DNA from: Polychytrium aggregatum
Lineage: Eukaryota > Chytridiomycota > Chytridiomycetes > Polychytriales
Length of the DNA stretch: 64,000 nt
Assembly (NCBI RefSeq): GCF_025602895.1
Contig: NW_026516224.1
Span: forward strand, 372,001 to 436,000
Reading direction: 5' to 3'
Made by a program: the position numbers and the translations under genes. The notes beneath the pieces are model-generated. The model did not search any database. It had not been told where the DNA came from and was given only the letters and a program-made list of their open reading frames with translations. This document shows positions 30,555-39,778 of this stretch, one piece after another; the first letter of the stretch is position 1; every line of letters begins with the position of its first letter.

Positions 30555-31883
30555 ATGGCCAGCAAGCAGCCCGCCGCCCAGGCGGCTTCCACGTCGCCGT
30601 CCCAGGAAAGCCCCTCGTCCGCATCGACGCCGGCCCCGTCCGGCCCCGTTTCTGGCGATGCCGCCGCAGACCCAGCACCGCAAGGCGAAACCCTGCTCGT
30701 CGACCAGCCGACCGGAAAGAAATGGCGGAACTGGTGGGTCCGGGCCTTGTGGACCTTGATCATGATCGGCGGCTTTGCCGGAGTCCTGGCTGCGGGCCAC
30801 ATCTGGGTCGTCCTGCTGATCATTGTCATCCAGACGCTCGTCTATCTCGAAGTCATCTCGATCGGCTACGTGCGGCTGCCGCGGGAAAAGAAGGTCTCGT
30901 GGTTCCGCTCGATGCATTGGTATTTCCTCGGCAGCACCAACTACTTCCTCTACGGCGAGAGCATCATCCACTTTTGCAAGCAGCGGCTCTACATTGATTT
31001 TCTGCAGTTCGTGCCGCTCGCCACCCACCACCGCTTCATTTCCTTTGCCCTCTACTGCGTGGGCTTTATCTTTTTCGTCATCAACCTGAAGAAGGGCCAT
31101 TACAAGGCGCAGTTCAGCCAGTTCGGCTGGACGCACATGACGCTGCTGCTCGTCATCTGCCAGTCGCACTTTATCATCAACAACATCTTCGAGGGCCTGT
31201 TCTGGTTTGTCCTGCCAGTGTCGCTCGTGATCTGCAACGACATCATGGCCTACATCTTTGGATTCTTCTTTGGACGGACGCCCCTCATCCGGCTCAGTCC
31301 CAAGAAGACCTGGGAGGGCTTTGTCGGCGCCCTCTTCAGCACCCTCGTCTTTGGCTTTGTCGTTGCGGGCTTCCTGTCGCAGTACCCGTATATGATCTGC
31401 CCGGTGCGCGATCTGCACACCACCTCGCTCTCGACCATCGACTGCACGCCCAACCCAGTCTTTGTGCCAAGGGAAATCCTACTGCCCGCCACCCTGCACT
31501 CGCTGCTCGAGCCCGTTCCGATCCTCAACCAGCTGACCTTTGTCAAGGTTGCGCCCGTCCAGTTTCACGCCGTGGTCATGGCCTGCTTTGCCTCGCTCAT
31601 TGCTCCGTTCGGAGGTTTCTTCGCTTCGGGATTCAAGCGCGCCTTCAAGATCAAGGACTTTGGTGACTCCATACCCGGCCACGGCGGCATCACCGACCGC
31701 ATGGACTGCCAGTTCCTGATGGGCCTATTCTCGTACATGTACTATCAATCGTTCATCGGCACGGGCGGGACCACCGTCGGCGAGGTACTCCATCTGGCCA
31801 TCACAAGCCTCTCCGACGAAGAGAAACTACAACTCTATGCCGATTTTGGAGACTACCTCAGGAAGCAGGGGCTGCTGCCTTGA
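30555..31883 (+). CDS. CDS1: Phosphatidate cytidylyltransferase (CDP-diacylglycerol synthase), 442 aa
   Basis: An intronless frame from ATG 30555. It makes CDP-diacylglycerol from phosphatidate and CTP, the branch point to phosphatidylinositol, phosphatidylserine and cardiolipin, in the ER membrane. After a Ser/Pro/Ala-rich N-terminus (1-55) come about eight membrane helices. The family signature is complete: LSPKKTWEGFVGA near residues 247-259, and KDFGDSIPGHGGITDRMDCQ near 365-384, which matches the PROSITE-type pattern with the metal-binding aspartates. Length is close to yeast Cds1 (457). The frame is open further upstream only because of the microsatellite; the chosen ATG follows the last repeat and precedes the first conserved residues. 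Confidence 0.95.
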   Translation: MASKQPAAQAASTSPSQESPSSASTPAPSGPVSGDAAADPAPQGETLLVDQPTGKKWRNWWVRALWTLIMIGGFAGVLAAGHIWVVLLIIVIQTLVYLEVISIGYVRLPREKKVSWFRSMHWYFLGSTNYFLYGESIIHFCKQRLYIDFLQFVPLATHHRFISFALYCVGFIFFVINLKKGHYKAQFSQFGWTHMTLLLVICQSHFIINNIFEGLFWFVLPVSLVICNDIMAYIFGFFFGRTPLIRLSPKKTWEGFVGALFSTLVFGFVVAGFLSQYPYMICPVRDLHTTSLSTIDCTPNPVFVPREILLPATLHSLLEPVPILNQLTFVKVAPVQFHAVVMACFASLIAPFGGFFASGFKRAFKIKDFGDSIPGHGGITDRMDCQFLMGLFSYMYYQSFIGTGGTTVGEVLHLAITSLSDEEKLQLYADFGDYLRKQGLLP

Positions 31884-32248
31884 TTGCCGTCCTCGCTTCT
31901 GCCCCGACCTGCCGCCCTCTGCTATGCGTCGCCCGGGATGCTGCTGCCAACAATCTCTTTGGCATACACGCTCCTGTCTGGCCATAGCCTCGGCCGGGGC
32001 CCCGCTTGATCGTCACGCCCATTTCCTCGGCGCCCCATGCCAAGAACTATTTATCCGCTCGCCGTCTCTGCTCAAGTGCGACTTTCGCCGGACGCTGTAT
32101 CGGTCGAGGCTGCGTCGGTCGACTTTGCCCAGCGCGCTCTCGGGCTCGGCTTGCCGTACGCTTGATAATGCACAATCGAATGCCGGTGGTGCGGAGCCCA
32201 GGCGTTCCGTGCGAAAGAAAACAAAAGGAGCCAGGACAACCCTGTATT
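31884..32248. other. 3' flank of CDS1 up to element copy 3
   Basis: No gene or repeat seen. The element's TA target is at 32249-32250. Confidence 0.5.
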
Positions 32249-32334
32249 TACAGGCGATCCAATATAAAACGGGACACCCGGGATTTTGACCATTCATCGA
32301 ATATTTTGTTACCCAATGTTATCGCGCGCTGGCC

Positions 32335-33266
32335 ATGACCATTCGCCACACATCCGACTTTCGCACCGCCGCATTGCGATGCTACGCCCTCATCCATAGC
32401 CTGCGTAAGGTCGCCTCCATATTCAGTGTATCCAAGAGCACCATCCATCGATGGCACCGAGGATGCAAGCTGGATGGCCCATCCCGGGTCCCAGCTCGCA
32501 GATCCACTTTCTTCGAGCAGGCATGTCCAGTCATTCGCACCCTGATTGAACAGGACCCGTTCCAGACTGGTCCTGTGCTGCGGTGCAAGCTCGAGTCCAT
32601 CCTCCAGAGGAAAGTGTCGCTCTCACTCTGCCACACTGCCATCCACCGAGCAGGTCTCTCACACAAGAGGGCAACACACCTCTACAAGTCCAAGCGACTG
32701 GATGAGCGAGTGGCACAGTTCAGGGACCAGGCCCGCTCCATCGACCCACGACGGCTCGTTTTTGTCGATGAGACGGGGATCAGGAGATCCATTTTCCCTC
32801 TTTACGGATACTCACCGAAGGGCGTCCCACTCCGTCAGCGCAATCACATGAAACACAAGTCTGTCTCGGCTGCATTTGCCATCAACCACTCTGGTGTGCT
32901 GCATCGCATGTACATCCCCACATCATTCAAGACACACTCGATGGTCGAGTTCTTTGAGCGAGCGAGCTTCCCAGACGACTCTGTGGTTGTGATGGACAAT
33001 GTCAGCATGCACAAGACAATGGCTGTCCTGGACTGCATCGATCACCGAGGATGGTCAGTGATCTTCACCCCACCTGCCTCACTCGACTTCAATCCCATCG
33101 AGAACTTCTTTGGGATTGTGAAGCACCAGTACAGGAAGGCAGGAGCGCTGAATGCGTCCGAGGGTTCAAGGCCGGGATGGTCATATTGTTTGAGTCTGCC
33201 GTTCGGAGGGTGCTTCCAGATGTCTTCCCACGGCTGATTGAATGTGCGATGCGCTTCTGGGGTTGA
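32335..33266 (+). pseudogene. DD34E Tc1/mariner transposase, copy 3, single-base frameshift near the end
   Basis: ATG 32335 opens a frame with a helix-turn-helix at about residues 24-43 (VASIFSVSKSTIHRWHRG) and a complete catalytic triad: Asp145 (FVDETGIRR), Asp221 (VVMDNVSMHK) and Glu256 (DFNPIENFFG), with 34 residues between the last two (DD34E, Tc1-like). At about 33162 one G of GGGG is lost relative to copies 1 and 2 (GAGGGTTC against GAGGGGTTC), so the last 35 residues (FKAGMVILFESAVRRVLPD...) fall in another frame, ending at 33266. The shifted frame ends at 33237. The catalytic core is intact, so residual activity or a sequencing error is conceivable. Confidence 0.88.
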
Positions 33267-33383
33267 GTTCCCTCCAATCAAGCCGCCGTTTTCGCGTTCA
33301 CATCCCTGGCTTGAACCTCTCGGCGATTTTTGAACAGGGTCACTTCCCCAACCAGCCCGCAACGACGGGCTCCTGCTCTCGGG

Positions 33384-33389
33384 TATAAA
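33384..33389 (+). promoter_or_regulatory. TATA box of Fanzor gene, copy 3
   Basis: TATAAA in the block GGGTATAAATGCCACACC, shared by all three copies, 134 bp before the Fanzor ATG. Confidence 0.55.
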
Positions 33390-33517
33390 TGCCACACCTT
33401 CGTCCTGCTGCTTTCTTCCCTCATCTCGCCTTGATCTGATCATTCGCGCTATTGCACGATAAAAAAGTCTCTGCTCTGACCAGTACCACTGGCAGGCATC
33501 CAGCATCCTCTGCCCCC

Positions 33518-35884
33518 ATGCCTCCGAAGCGTAAGGGTACCGGTGATGGCCAGCCTCGGCCACCCAGGCCCAAGAAAGCCAAGTCACAGTCGGAGCCTGT
33601 CTCTGGTTCGTCTTCTGACCCCACGCATGCTTGGTCGTCTGTTGCTCCGTCGCTCACCACCACTGCTTCTGCAGATCCAATGGATGTCGATCCCACCGAG
33701 CCTGGTCCCTCATCTGGTCCTGTCAAGCGATGTCGCCAGTGCGACGGTACCGACCACGAGCGAAGCAACACCAGCAAATGTCCCGAATATCACCCCCTCA
33801 AGAGTTCTGTCGTCCCACTCGTGGATGGAAGGTCATCCGCCCCTCAGTTCAGCTGCTTCAAGCAGACGATGGATGGCTGTTGTCTCAATCCCGCTCTCCG
33901 CGACAAGATCCAGGCCACCGTCGAGGCCATGACCCAGATCCAGTTCGAGGCATCCAGGCTGCTCAACCTGCACATCCTCCGGTGCATCGAGCAGGATATT
34001 CCCGTCCCCGTCATCTCCAAGTCCACCCCTGCTTTCATCCGCCAATGCTTCACGATTGTCGAGGCCGATGCCCTCTCGCCGACCGGGGACAATGAGAAAT
34101 ACAACGAGCATCTGGTCGCTTCCTTTCGCGACTACCAGACCACTCGGCACACAGACCTGCCTCCGGCCCCTCGTCTGCCTGATGGTGCTCACAGTCAGCT
34201 TCTCACACTGGCTGTCAATGCCTATGCCACCAACTGCACGACACACCTCAATCTGGCCTACTGGCGACTCCTTCGCCGCTTCTGCGCTGCCGTCTTCCCA
34301 GCCAACAAGCATAAGCACGAAGCCATCGAGGCCTGTCTCGAGCTCTTCGAGAAACCAGGGCAGACTCCACCCAAGGCCGATCTCGAGTTCCTCTATCCAG
34401 ACTTTGGCCACATCCTGGACGAGTTTCGGTACAGCAACGACCAGGACCGCCTCCGGGCCCTCCATCGCCTCTCACACCATGTGGGAATCCTCGCCCGAGA
34501 CAAGATGGTCGACAATGTCCACAAGTGGATCGACTGTGACATGCCCGCCCTCCGAGTCACCGAGCTGCAGCGCCAGGCCAAGCTGGACGAGCTCACTACC
34601 CAAGGCATTCCCTCCGACGACAAGAGGTTCACCACGGCCAAGTCTGAGCTCGGCACCACCAAGTCCAAGATCAACAAGCTGGCCGCCAGGATCAACTGGG
34701 CACTCAAGCAGCTCGCTCTCGACACTCCTCCGGCCGTGTGCACGATGGTCCCTCTGTGCACTGCGAAGGCCAAGTACATCAAGATTGACACGGCCACTCT
34801 CTGGGATCTCCTTGACACCGAACATCGTCTTAGACTCACCCGGGACAAGCTCAAGGGAGAAGGTGATGACGGCATCAACAACCAGGATCGTCTCTGGCGC
34901 AGTTGCTTCAAGCTGCGTAGTTCCCTCTTCCAAGAGCGGGTCAGGGACAAGAAGCTGTTCAACTACGAGATCAGCACCGATGGCATTGGATGCACCATCG
35001 GCCTCGTCAAGTTTGTGCGTCGAACCGATCACACCGAGACCATCGAGCCTCCTCCGACTGCCGAGCAGCGTATCCAGGCCCACATCGGTGACCCAGACCC
35101 CAACCGTACCACTTGGATTGGCATCGATCCTGGAGTCGGCTCCATCTTCACGGCGGTCATCCAAGCACCGGGCCACCAAGACGAGGTGGTCTCATTCTCG
35201 AATGGCGACTACCAGCACATGTGTGGCCATACGTCCAACACCAAGTGGCACAATATCATGAAGTATCGACTCAGCATCGAGACCTGGATGTCGTCCACCC
35301 CCTCGCCCAAGGTGTCGTCCTCGGAGGCTTTCAAGGTCCATCTCACCCATGTCCTGCGACCGGAGCCGCGAGTACAGCTCGACTTCCATCTTGGCAAGAA
35401 GGCCCGTCACCATCGCTTCACGGGCCACAAGAGGCGCCAAGTGGCCGTCGACAGGATGTGCAAGGCCGTCCTGAAGCACGCCCCGATACGGACTGATGTG
35501 GTGATCGCCTTTGGCAATGCGTCATGGCGACAGGGCAAGGGCTATGCATCCAGCCCTCGGAGGCAGCGGTTTGCTCGGTACTTTGAGCAATTCGAGCACC
35601 ACCGACGCCGTCCCAATCACCCTCATGGAAGCGTCAAGGTGGCCTCGACGAACGAGTTCAACACCTCGCAAGTGTGCTCCAAGTGCCTGGAGCCAGTTCG
35701 GTTGGAAGGACTCGATGCGCCCAGTGTTGCGAATTCCCACTTTGTCAGGAGCTGCAAGAATCCCAGCTGCCAGACAGTGTGGAATCGCGACGTCAATGCG
35801 GCGCGCAACATGATCACAGTATGCAAGTCGATTGTGGAGACCGGAGGGCGACCGGCGGTCTTCACTCGGAGGCTGCCAAAGTGA
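33518..35884 (+). CDS. Fanzor RNA-guided DNA nuclease, copy 3, intact, 788 aa
   Basis: A continuous frame two residues shorter than copy 2, because SSGPVKRC replaces a longer Ser/Thr run before the CRQC...H...C knuckle. The RuvC residues Asp537, Glu713 (STNEFNTSQVC) and Asp758 (WNRDVNAARNM) and the four zinc-ribbon cysteines are preserved. Most differences from copy 2 are synonymous or conservative, suggesting recent common origin and constraint. The role is as for copy 2: RNA-guided DNA cleavage, which may serve element maintenance. Confidence 0.93.
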   Translation: MPPKRKGTGDGQPRPPRPKKAKSQSEPVSGSSSDPTHAWSSVAPSLTTTASADPMDVDPTEPGPSSGPVKRCRQCDGTDHERSNTSKCPEYHPLKSSVVPLVDGRSSAPQFSCFKQTMDGCCLNPALRDKIQATVEAMTQIQFEASRLLNLHILRCIEQDIPVPVISKSTPAFIRQCFTIVEADALSPTGDNEKYNEHLVASFRDYQTTRHTDLPPAPRLPDGAHSQLLTLAVNAYATNCTTHLNLAYWRLLRRFCAAVFPANKHKHEAIEACLELFEKPGQTPPKADLEFLYPDFGHILDEFRYSNDQDRLRALHRLSHHVGILARDKMVDNVHKWIDCDMPALRVTELQRQAKLDELTTQGIPSDDKRFTTAKSELGTTKSKINKLAARINWALKQLALDTPPAVCTMVPLCTAKAKYIKIDTATLWDLLDTEHRLRLTRDKLKGEGDDGINNQDRLWRSCFKLRSSLFQERVRDKKLFNYEISTDGIGCTIGLVKFVRRTDHTETIEPPPTAEQRIQAHIGDPDPNRTTWIGIDPGVGSIFTAVIQAPGHQDEVVSFSNGDYQHMCGHTSNTKWHNIMKYRLSIETWMSSTPSPKVSSSEAFKVHLTHVLRPEPRVQLDFHLGKKARHHRFTGHKRRQVAVDRMCKAVLKHAPIRTDVVIAFGNASWRQGKGYASSPRRQRFARYFEQFEHHRRRPNHPHGSVKVASTNEFNTSQVCSKCLEPVRLEGLDAPSVANSHFVRSCKNPSCQTVWNRDVNAARNMITVCKSIVETGGRPAVFTRRLPK

Positions 35885-35982
35885 TCTGTTTTATTTCTTG
35901 TGGCTTTGCTTGACGCAAGCACAGCACATACTACCTGTTCATGGAAACGGCTATATTGTCCCGTTTTTTTCTGAATAAAGTG
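35885..35982 (+). ncRNA. Candidate Fanzor guide RNA scaffold at element right end, copy 3
   Basis: 98 bp between the Fanzor stop and the right terminus, nearly identical to 12571-12671. The hairpin TGCTTG-ACG-CAAGCA is at 35907-35921. If transcribed through the right end, the guide portion would start with the flanking sequence at 35983. Confidence 0.4.
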
Positions 35983-35984
35983 TA

Positions 35985-36031
35985 CAGCATTACATAATAC
36001 GAAGCGGGGACGTCCCGTTTTTTTTTGAAAC
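35985..36031. repeat. Solo terminal-repeat-like remnant beside copy 3
   Basis: Directly after the right TA comes CAGCATTACATAATACG, then a GGGACGTCCC palindrome and GTCCCGTTTTTTTTT. The last part matches the right-end motif of the Fanzor element. It may be the end of an older related element or MITE into which copy 3 inserted. Confidence 0.4.
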
Positions 36032-36769
36032 TAGTGCCTAATGCGCTCTGGATCCCGAAACACACATTTCTGGTCGTTTTGCGCTGTGAGCATCCGCAAA
36101 TCAGAGTGGCGACTCGGCGGTGCTACGAAAAGATGCGTGGATTGTAGTCGGGCTGCTCCTCTACTCATCCAGGAGCAAAGTTCATCCAAGAGCTCCGTTT
36201 ATTCAGGAGTACCGCTCATCCAGAAGTGCACTGTGGCTCTGGGCTCGTCAGGTTTGATGAACAGAGTACCAGATCCGTCGGTCGAGGGGAAGGCACGACT
36301 CCGTAGCAACAGATCTTGCACTTTGGGCAGGAGTAAATTGGACATTGCCCTGTTTGAACTGAACATGTAGCTTGTGATGGCTTTGCTAGACCGAGCCATA
36401 TGTGATGAAATCGATCCCTCGGCAGCCCCCAAGTCAAGACCCCGCATCGACGGCGCGATTCCACACTGTATGCCAGATGGATGTATATTCTGGACCGAGG
36501 AACAGGCGACACTCCTGGCCCATAGCCGAGTGTTCCGTTTCGTTTTACGAAGGGCGTATCCTTGTTCAAATGTGCTGCGTCTAGCCTTCGCCTCTCGGCG
36601 AGCCCATGAAACCCGAGCAGGGAAGTGCATTCACTACCACAACCACAGCTGGGTGGCTGCCGCTTTCCAACGATGCTTGTCCGTCCTCGAGGTGGTGCAC
36701 CGGTCAGGCCGCCGACGCCGCCGACACCGCCATAAACCAATGTCCATCAGTCGGCTTGCGCTTGTTTGG
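36032..36769. other. No supported gene between element copy 3 and the F-box gene
   Basis: Frames of 100-170 codons exist on both strands (for example 36216-36740 minus, 36374-36829 plus) but overlap one another and show no motif. A short run of CTCATCCAG/TTCATCCAAG-like repeats lies at 36162-36225. Confidence 0.4.
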
Positions 36770-39393
36770 CTATCGACCACGGATGACGCATTCCTCGAGC
36801 CACCACGCCTTCTCCCGCACCAGGTGTGAGTATCTTCGAAAGACCGACAGGTCCGATGGTAGCGGGCTCACGACATCGCCTCTTGGCTCAGCAGCGGCCC
36901 CACCACATGCCAAGTTGAGGCCTGGAATCAGAATCACTCCAGCCGACAGTCGGAGATGCCGCAGACCGCGATGGTTGAAGAGAAAGGTCATGAACTCTCG
37001 CTCCCAGGCCAGAGTAATGGTTGGGACGGCGTTGAGCCCGGTGATCTCGAGGGTGTGAAGACTGGACCACATTGTCTGCAGTTGCTTGATGACGGCAATG
37101 TCGATAGTAAAGTGGAACAGCTTGAGATCTTGCAGGCCTGGGCACCGAGCACCGAGACTGGACACAACGGTGTGGTCCAGAGGCGTGGGCTCTCGATGCA
37201 GCGCCTCGAGCTTCAGGGACGTGAGTTTGGGCGCATCCTGGACCAAGTACTCCAGCAAACTGAGGCAGATCGAGTGCGCCAGGAGCGTGATAGCCTTGAT
37301 TTCGAGCTCGCGCAGGCACGGGAATGAGAGCGGTTTCATCGTCATCATCGTCGAGAGCGCAGGGAGATAATTCAGATGCAATCGCGTCAACGTGGCAGCG
37401 CTGAGGTCGTTCAGGAGCATCGAGGGAAACCCAGGCGAAGACCAGATTGACAACGCCTCCAGCGCCGGCCGCACAGGACCCTCGTGAGCGACTTGGATGC
37501 CTTCCAGATCGAATGTCGTGTCGACAGGTTGTGTGTGTTCGAAGCGCTGTGACGAGCACCGAAACTCGATCTGACGAAGCTGGCTACGGGCCGAGATCAG
37601 GGTCCGGAGATATTCGGCTCTCTGGCCATGCAAGAGATCGCTGGGGACATCGATTCGGATCGATGACAGTCGCTTGAATCGCAACAACGTCTCCAGCACC
37701 ACGAACGAGGTCGGACGGTCGATGCCATGATCAAATATCTTGAGCGACTGAAGGGGATGGGATCCGTTGTCTGGGCAGCCTCGGGCCGAGCTCGAAGTGA
37801 GTGGCTCGGTCGACCCATGGAAATCAGAGAGCGGCACAGAGGTCAACTGGCACTGATTGAAGTGCAAGGACCGAAGCTGTGGAAGGGAGCTGGTCAAATA
37901 CTCGATCAGATGACCATATCCAACTGGACCGTCTGGATCCTGGTTGCTGGCGCTGGCTTGCTGCAGTTGGAATGGGTTTGGGAAACACACGTCCGTTTTG
38001 CCAATCGAAAGGTGTTCCAGCTGACGGAGATGGGCCGTGATGTCGTGGACAGCCGACTTTGACAGAGTGGCGTACTTGATCTTCAGCGACGACAAGCAAG
38101 GACAGCCCGCGGACAACGACGAAATGAAGCCTGGAAACGAAGCTGGATGTAAGCAGTGTGAAGTGCATCGCCTCTGGGAGTAATGCTATCGGGATGTGTA
38201 TCCTCGCTCAAGACACGGGCAGAGCCCGAATCTGTGGATGCCGTCGTCGATGCATTACTTCACCCAACACCCCTTCCGAACCATCACGTTGGTCAGCAAA
38301 TCACCAACGCCACCAACAAATACATATCACTGCATGCGCAGCGGATTCACAAACCGGATGGGATTTCGGTGTAGTCGGCATCAAAGATGAAGGTGCGCAA
38401 TTGAGGGAGCACAGGAGTCGTCCGGCTAAGCCATCGGATAAAATTCGACAAGGACCAATTGACCATGGACGAGATACGGAGGTGCTCCAGAGTTGATGGG
38501 GAATCCCGGACACTAGTGTTGCGCAGCATTTGATTGTTATCAATGACGCCGGGGTGGGCATCGCGGCGCCAGAAGATCGGAGACTCGATATCAATCGAAC
38601 GCAGAGACTTGGCGTACTTGAGAATCATGCCAAGGTTCCGTCGGCCGTTGATCTTGGCTTCGTTGTGGGCGCTCGACCAGTGATTGTGGCGGGTGAGCTG
38701 GCTAAAAGGAGCATCGGAAGCTATCGCGGGAGACTCGGTGATCGAGGTAAGATCGATGGCGGAGTCATTCATCTGGCCGCTGAGTTCATCATTGTGACCG
38801 GCAGTCGCATTGACGTCGTGGTCGTCATAATCGTCGTCTCCGTCAAAGTCATCAGAGTCATATCCACGATGAATGTGGGGGAGCCGAAGGATCGCGAGGC
38901 TGGGACAGAGTGTCAGGGCACTCGGCACAAGGTAGTCGCTACCACAGTAGAGCTCCATCAAACTGGGATGGCCCTTGAATTGGGCTGCGATCTGGTGAAG
39001 CAGGTCCGGATCATGCTCCGAGAGGGTTCTCGGGCTTGGGATCAGAAACAGCCTCTTCACGAGGGGATACCGGGCAAGAAGAACGTTGATGTTCTGGGCT
39101 TTTACATGCGGAGTCGCTGGGACAACGAGTGTCTGCATGCGGTGGAGTGAGTGTGTTTTGGTGGCGTTAGCGTGGGAAACGGAAGCCGATCAGCCAACTT
39201 CGGTGGACTTGCCGAGCAAGCAGCGAGCGATTCAGGGCCATACATGAGTGAGATACACTGCGCAGGTCCAGCGCTTGCACACCCGGGCGAGGAGCGGGAA
39301 CTGCTCGCGAAAGGCGAGAAACGAGAAGATATGCACGAGCACTTCATTGGGGAGCCCATCGATGTGCATCGGAGGCGAATCGAGGGACGTCAT
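36770..39393 (-). CDS. F-box / leucine-rich-repeat protein, 762 aa
   Basis: Three minus-strand exons (39393-39244, 39132-38355, 38130-36770) join in phase through GTATGG...CAG and GTTTGT...CAG introns. The first exon carries a typical F-box (IDGLPNEVLVHIFSFLAF, then LLARVCKRWTCAV), which recruits SKP1 in SCF ubiquitin ligases. The rest contains irregular leucine-rich repeats (for example LTSLKLEALH, LQDLKLFHF, LRHLRLSAG), the usual substrate-binding part. An acidic insert (SDDFDGDDDYDDHD) lies at about residue 145. The ATG is followed directly by the F-box and preceded by a TATA-like run. The target protein is unknown. Confidence 0.8.
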
Positions 39394-39778
39394 GGCTGCC
39401 AGGGGAGCGGGAAGAGCAGTGAACCGAGCCGAGCTGGAAGGGCACGACGGAGAGCGAAGGCAGGCGAGCGGCAGAGTGCCGAGCAGGAGGGGCGTAAGTC
39501 AACAGAGATATATATTTTTAGGACACACAAAGAACGGGAAAGAGTCATGAAGGCGTGTCTATATTTGGCTGGGGAGCAGCGCGGTCCATACAGAAACATG
39601 AACGCAAACAGAAAGTGGGTCCCATGAGCTGCTGGCGAAAATCACTATAGAGCCCACATTGAGGCCTAGGAGGCTCAGAGGACACGGGGATTGCAGTTAA
39701 CGACAACTATATGATTAAGCGTCATGGGGGGGGGCATGAATAGTGGACACAGGAAAGAGCAGAGCGGAGAGGCAGAGC
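39394..39778. other. Spacer between F-box promoter and alkaline phosphatase 3' end
   Basis: Holds the F-box gene's promoter and the 3' flank of the minus-strand phosphatase. Nothing else recognised. Confidence 0.5.
39508..39517 (-). promoter_or_regulatory. TATA-like box of the F-box gene
   Basis: An AT-only stretch, AAATATATAT on the minus strand, about 120 bp upstream of the ATG at 39393. Confidence 0.4.

Larger units (their letters stand above)
32251..35982 (+). mobile_element. Tc1/mariner-Fanzor composite element, copy 3 (3732 bp)
   Basis: Flanked by TA at 32249-32250 and 35983-35984. The left end begins CAGGCGATCCAATATAAAAC and the right end gives TGTCCCG plus T-run, CTGAATAAAGTG. Same gene order as copy 2. 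This copy keeps the full transposase length, including the 134 bp missing in copies 1 and 2, so it represents the ancestral layout. It lies in intergenic DNA, 370 bp after CDS1. Confidence 0.92.

Noticed and set aside
29670-31418. 582-codon minus-strand frame opposite CDS1
   Set aside because: It includes the GGTCTT repeat translated as Arg-Pro and the antisense of a well-supported CDS1 gene.
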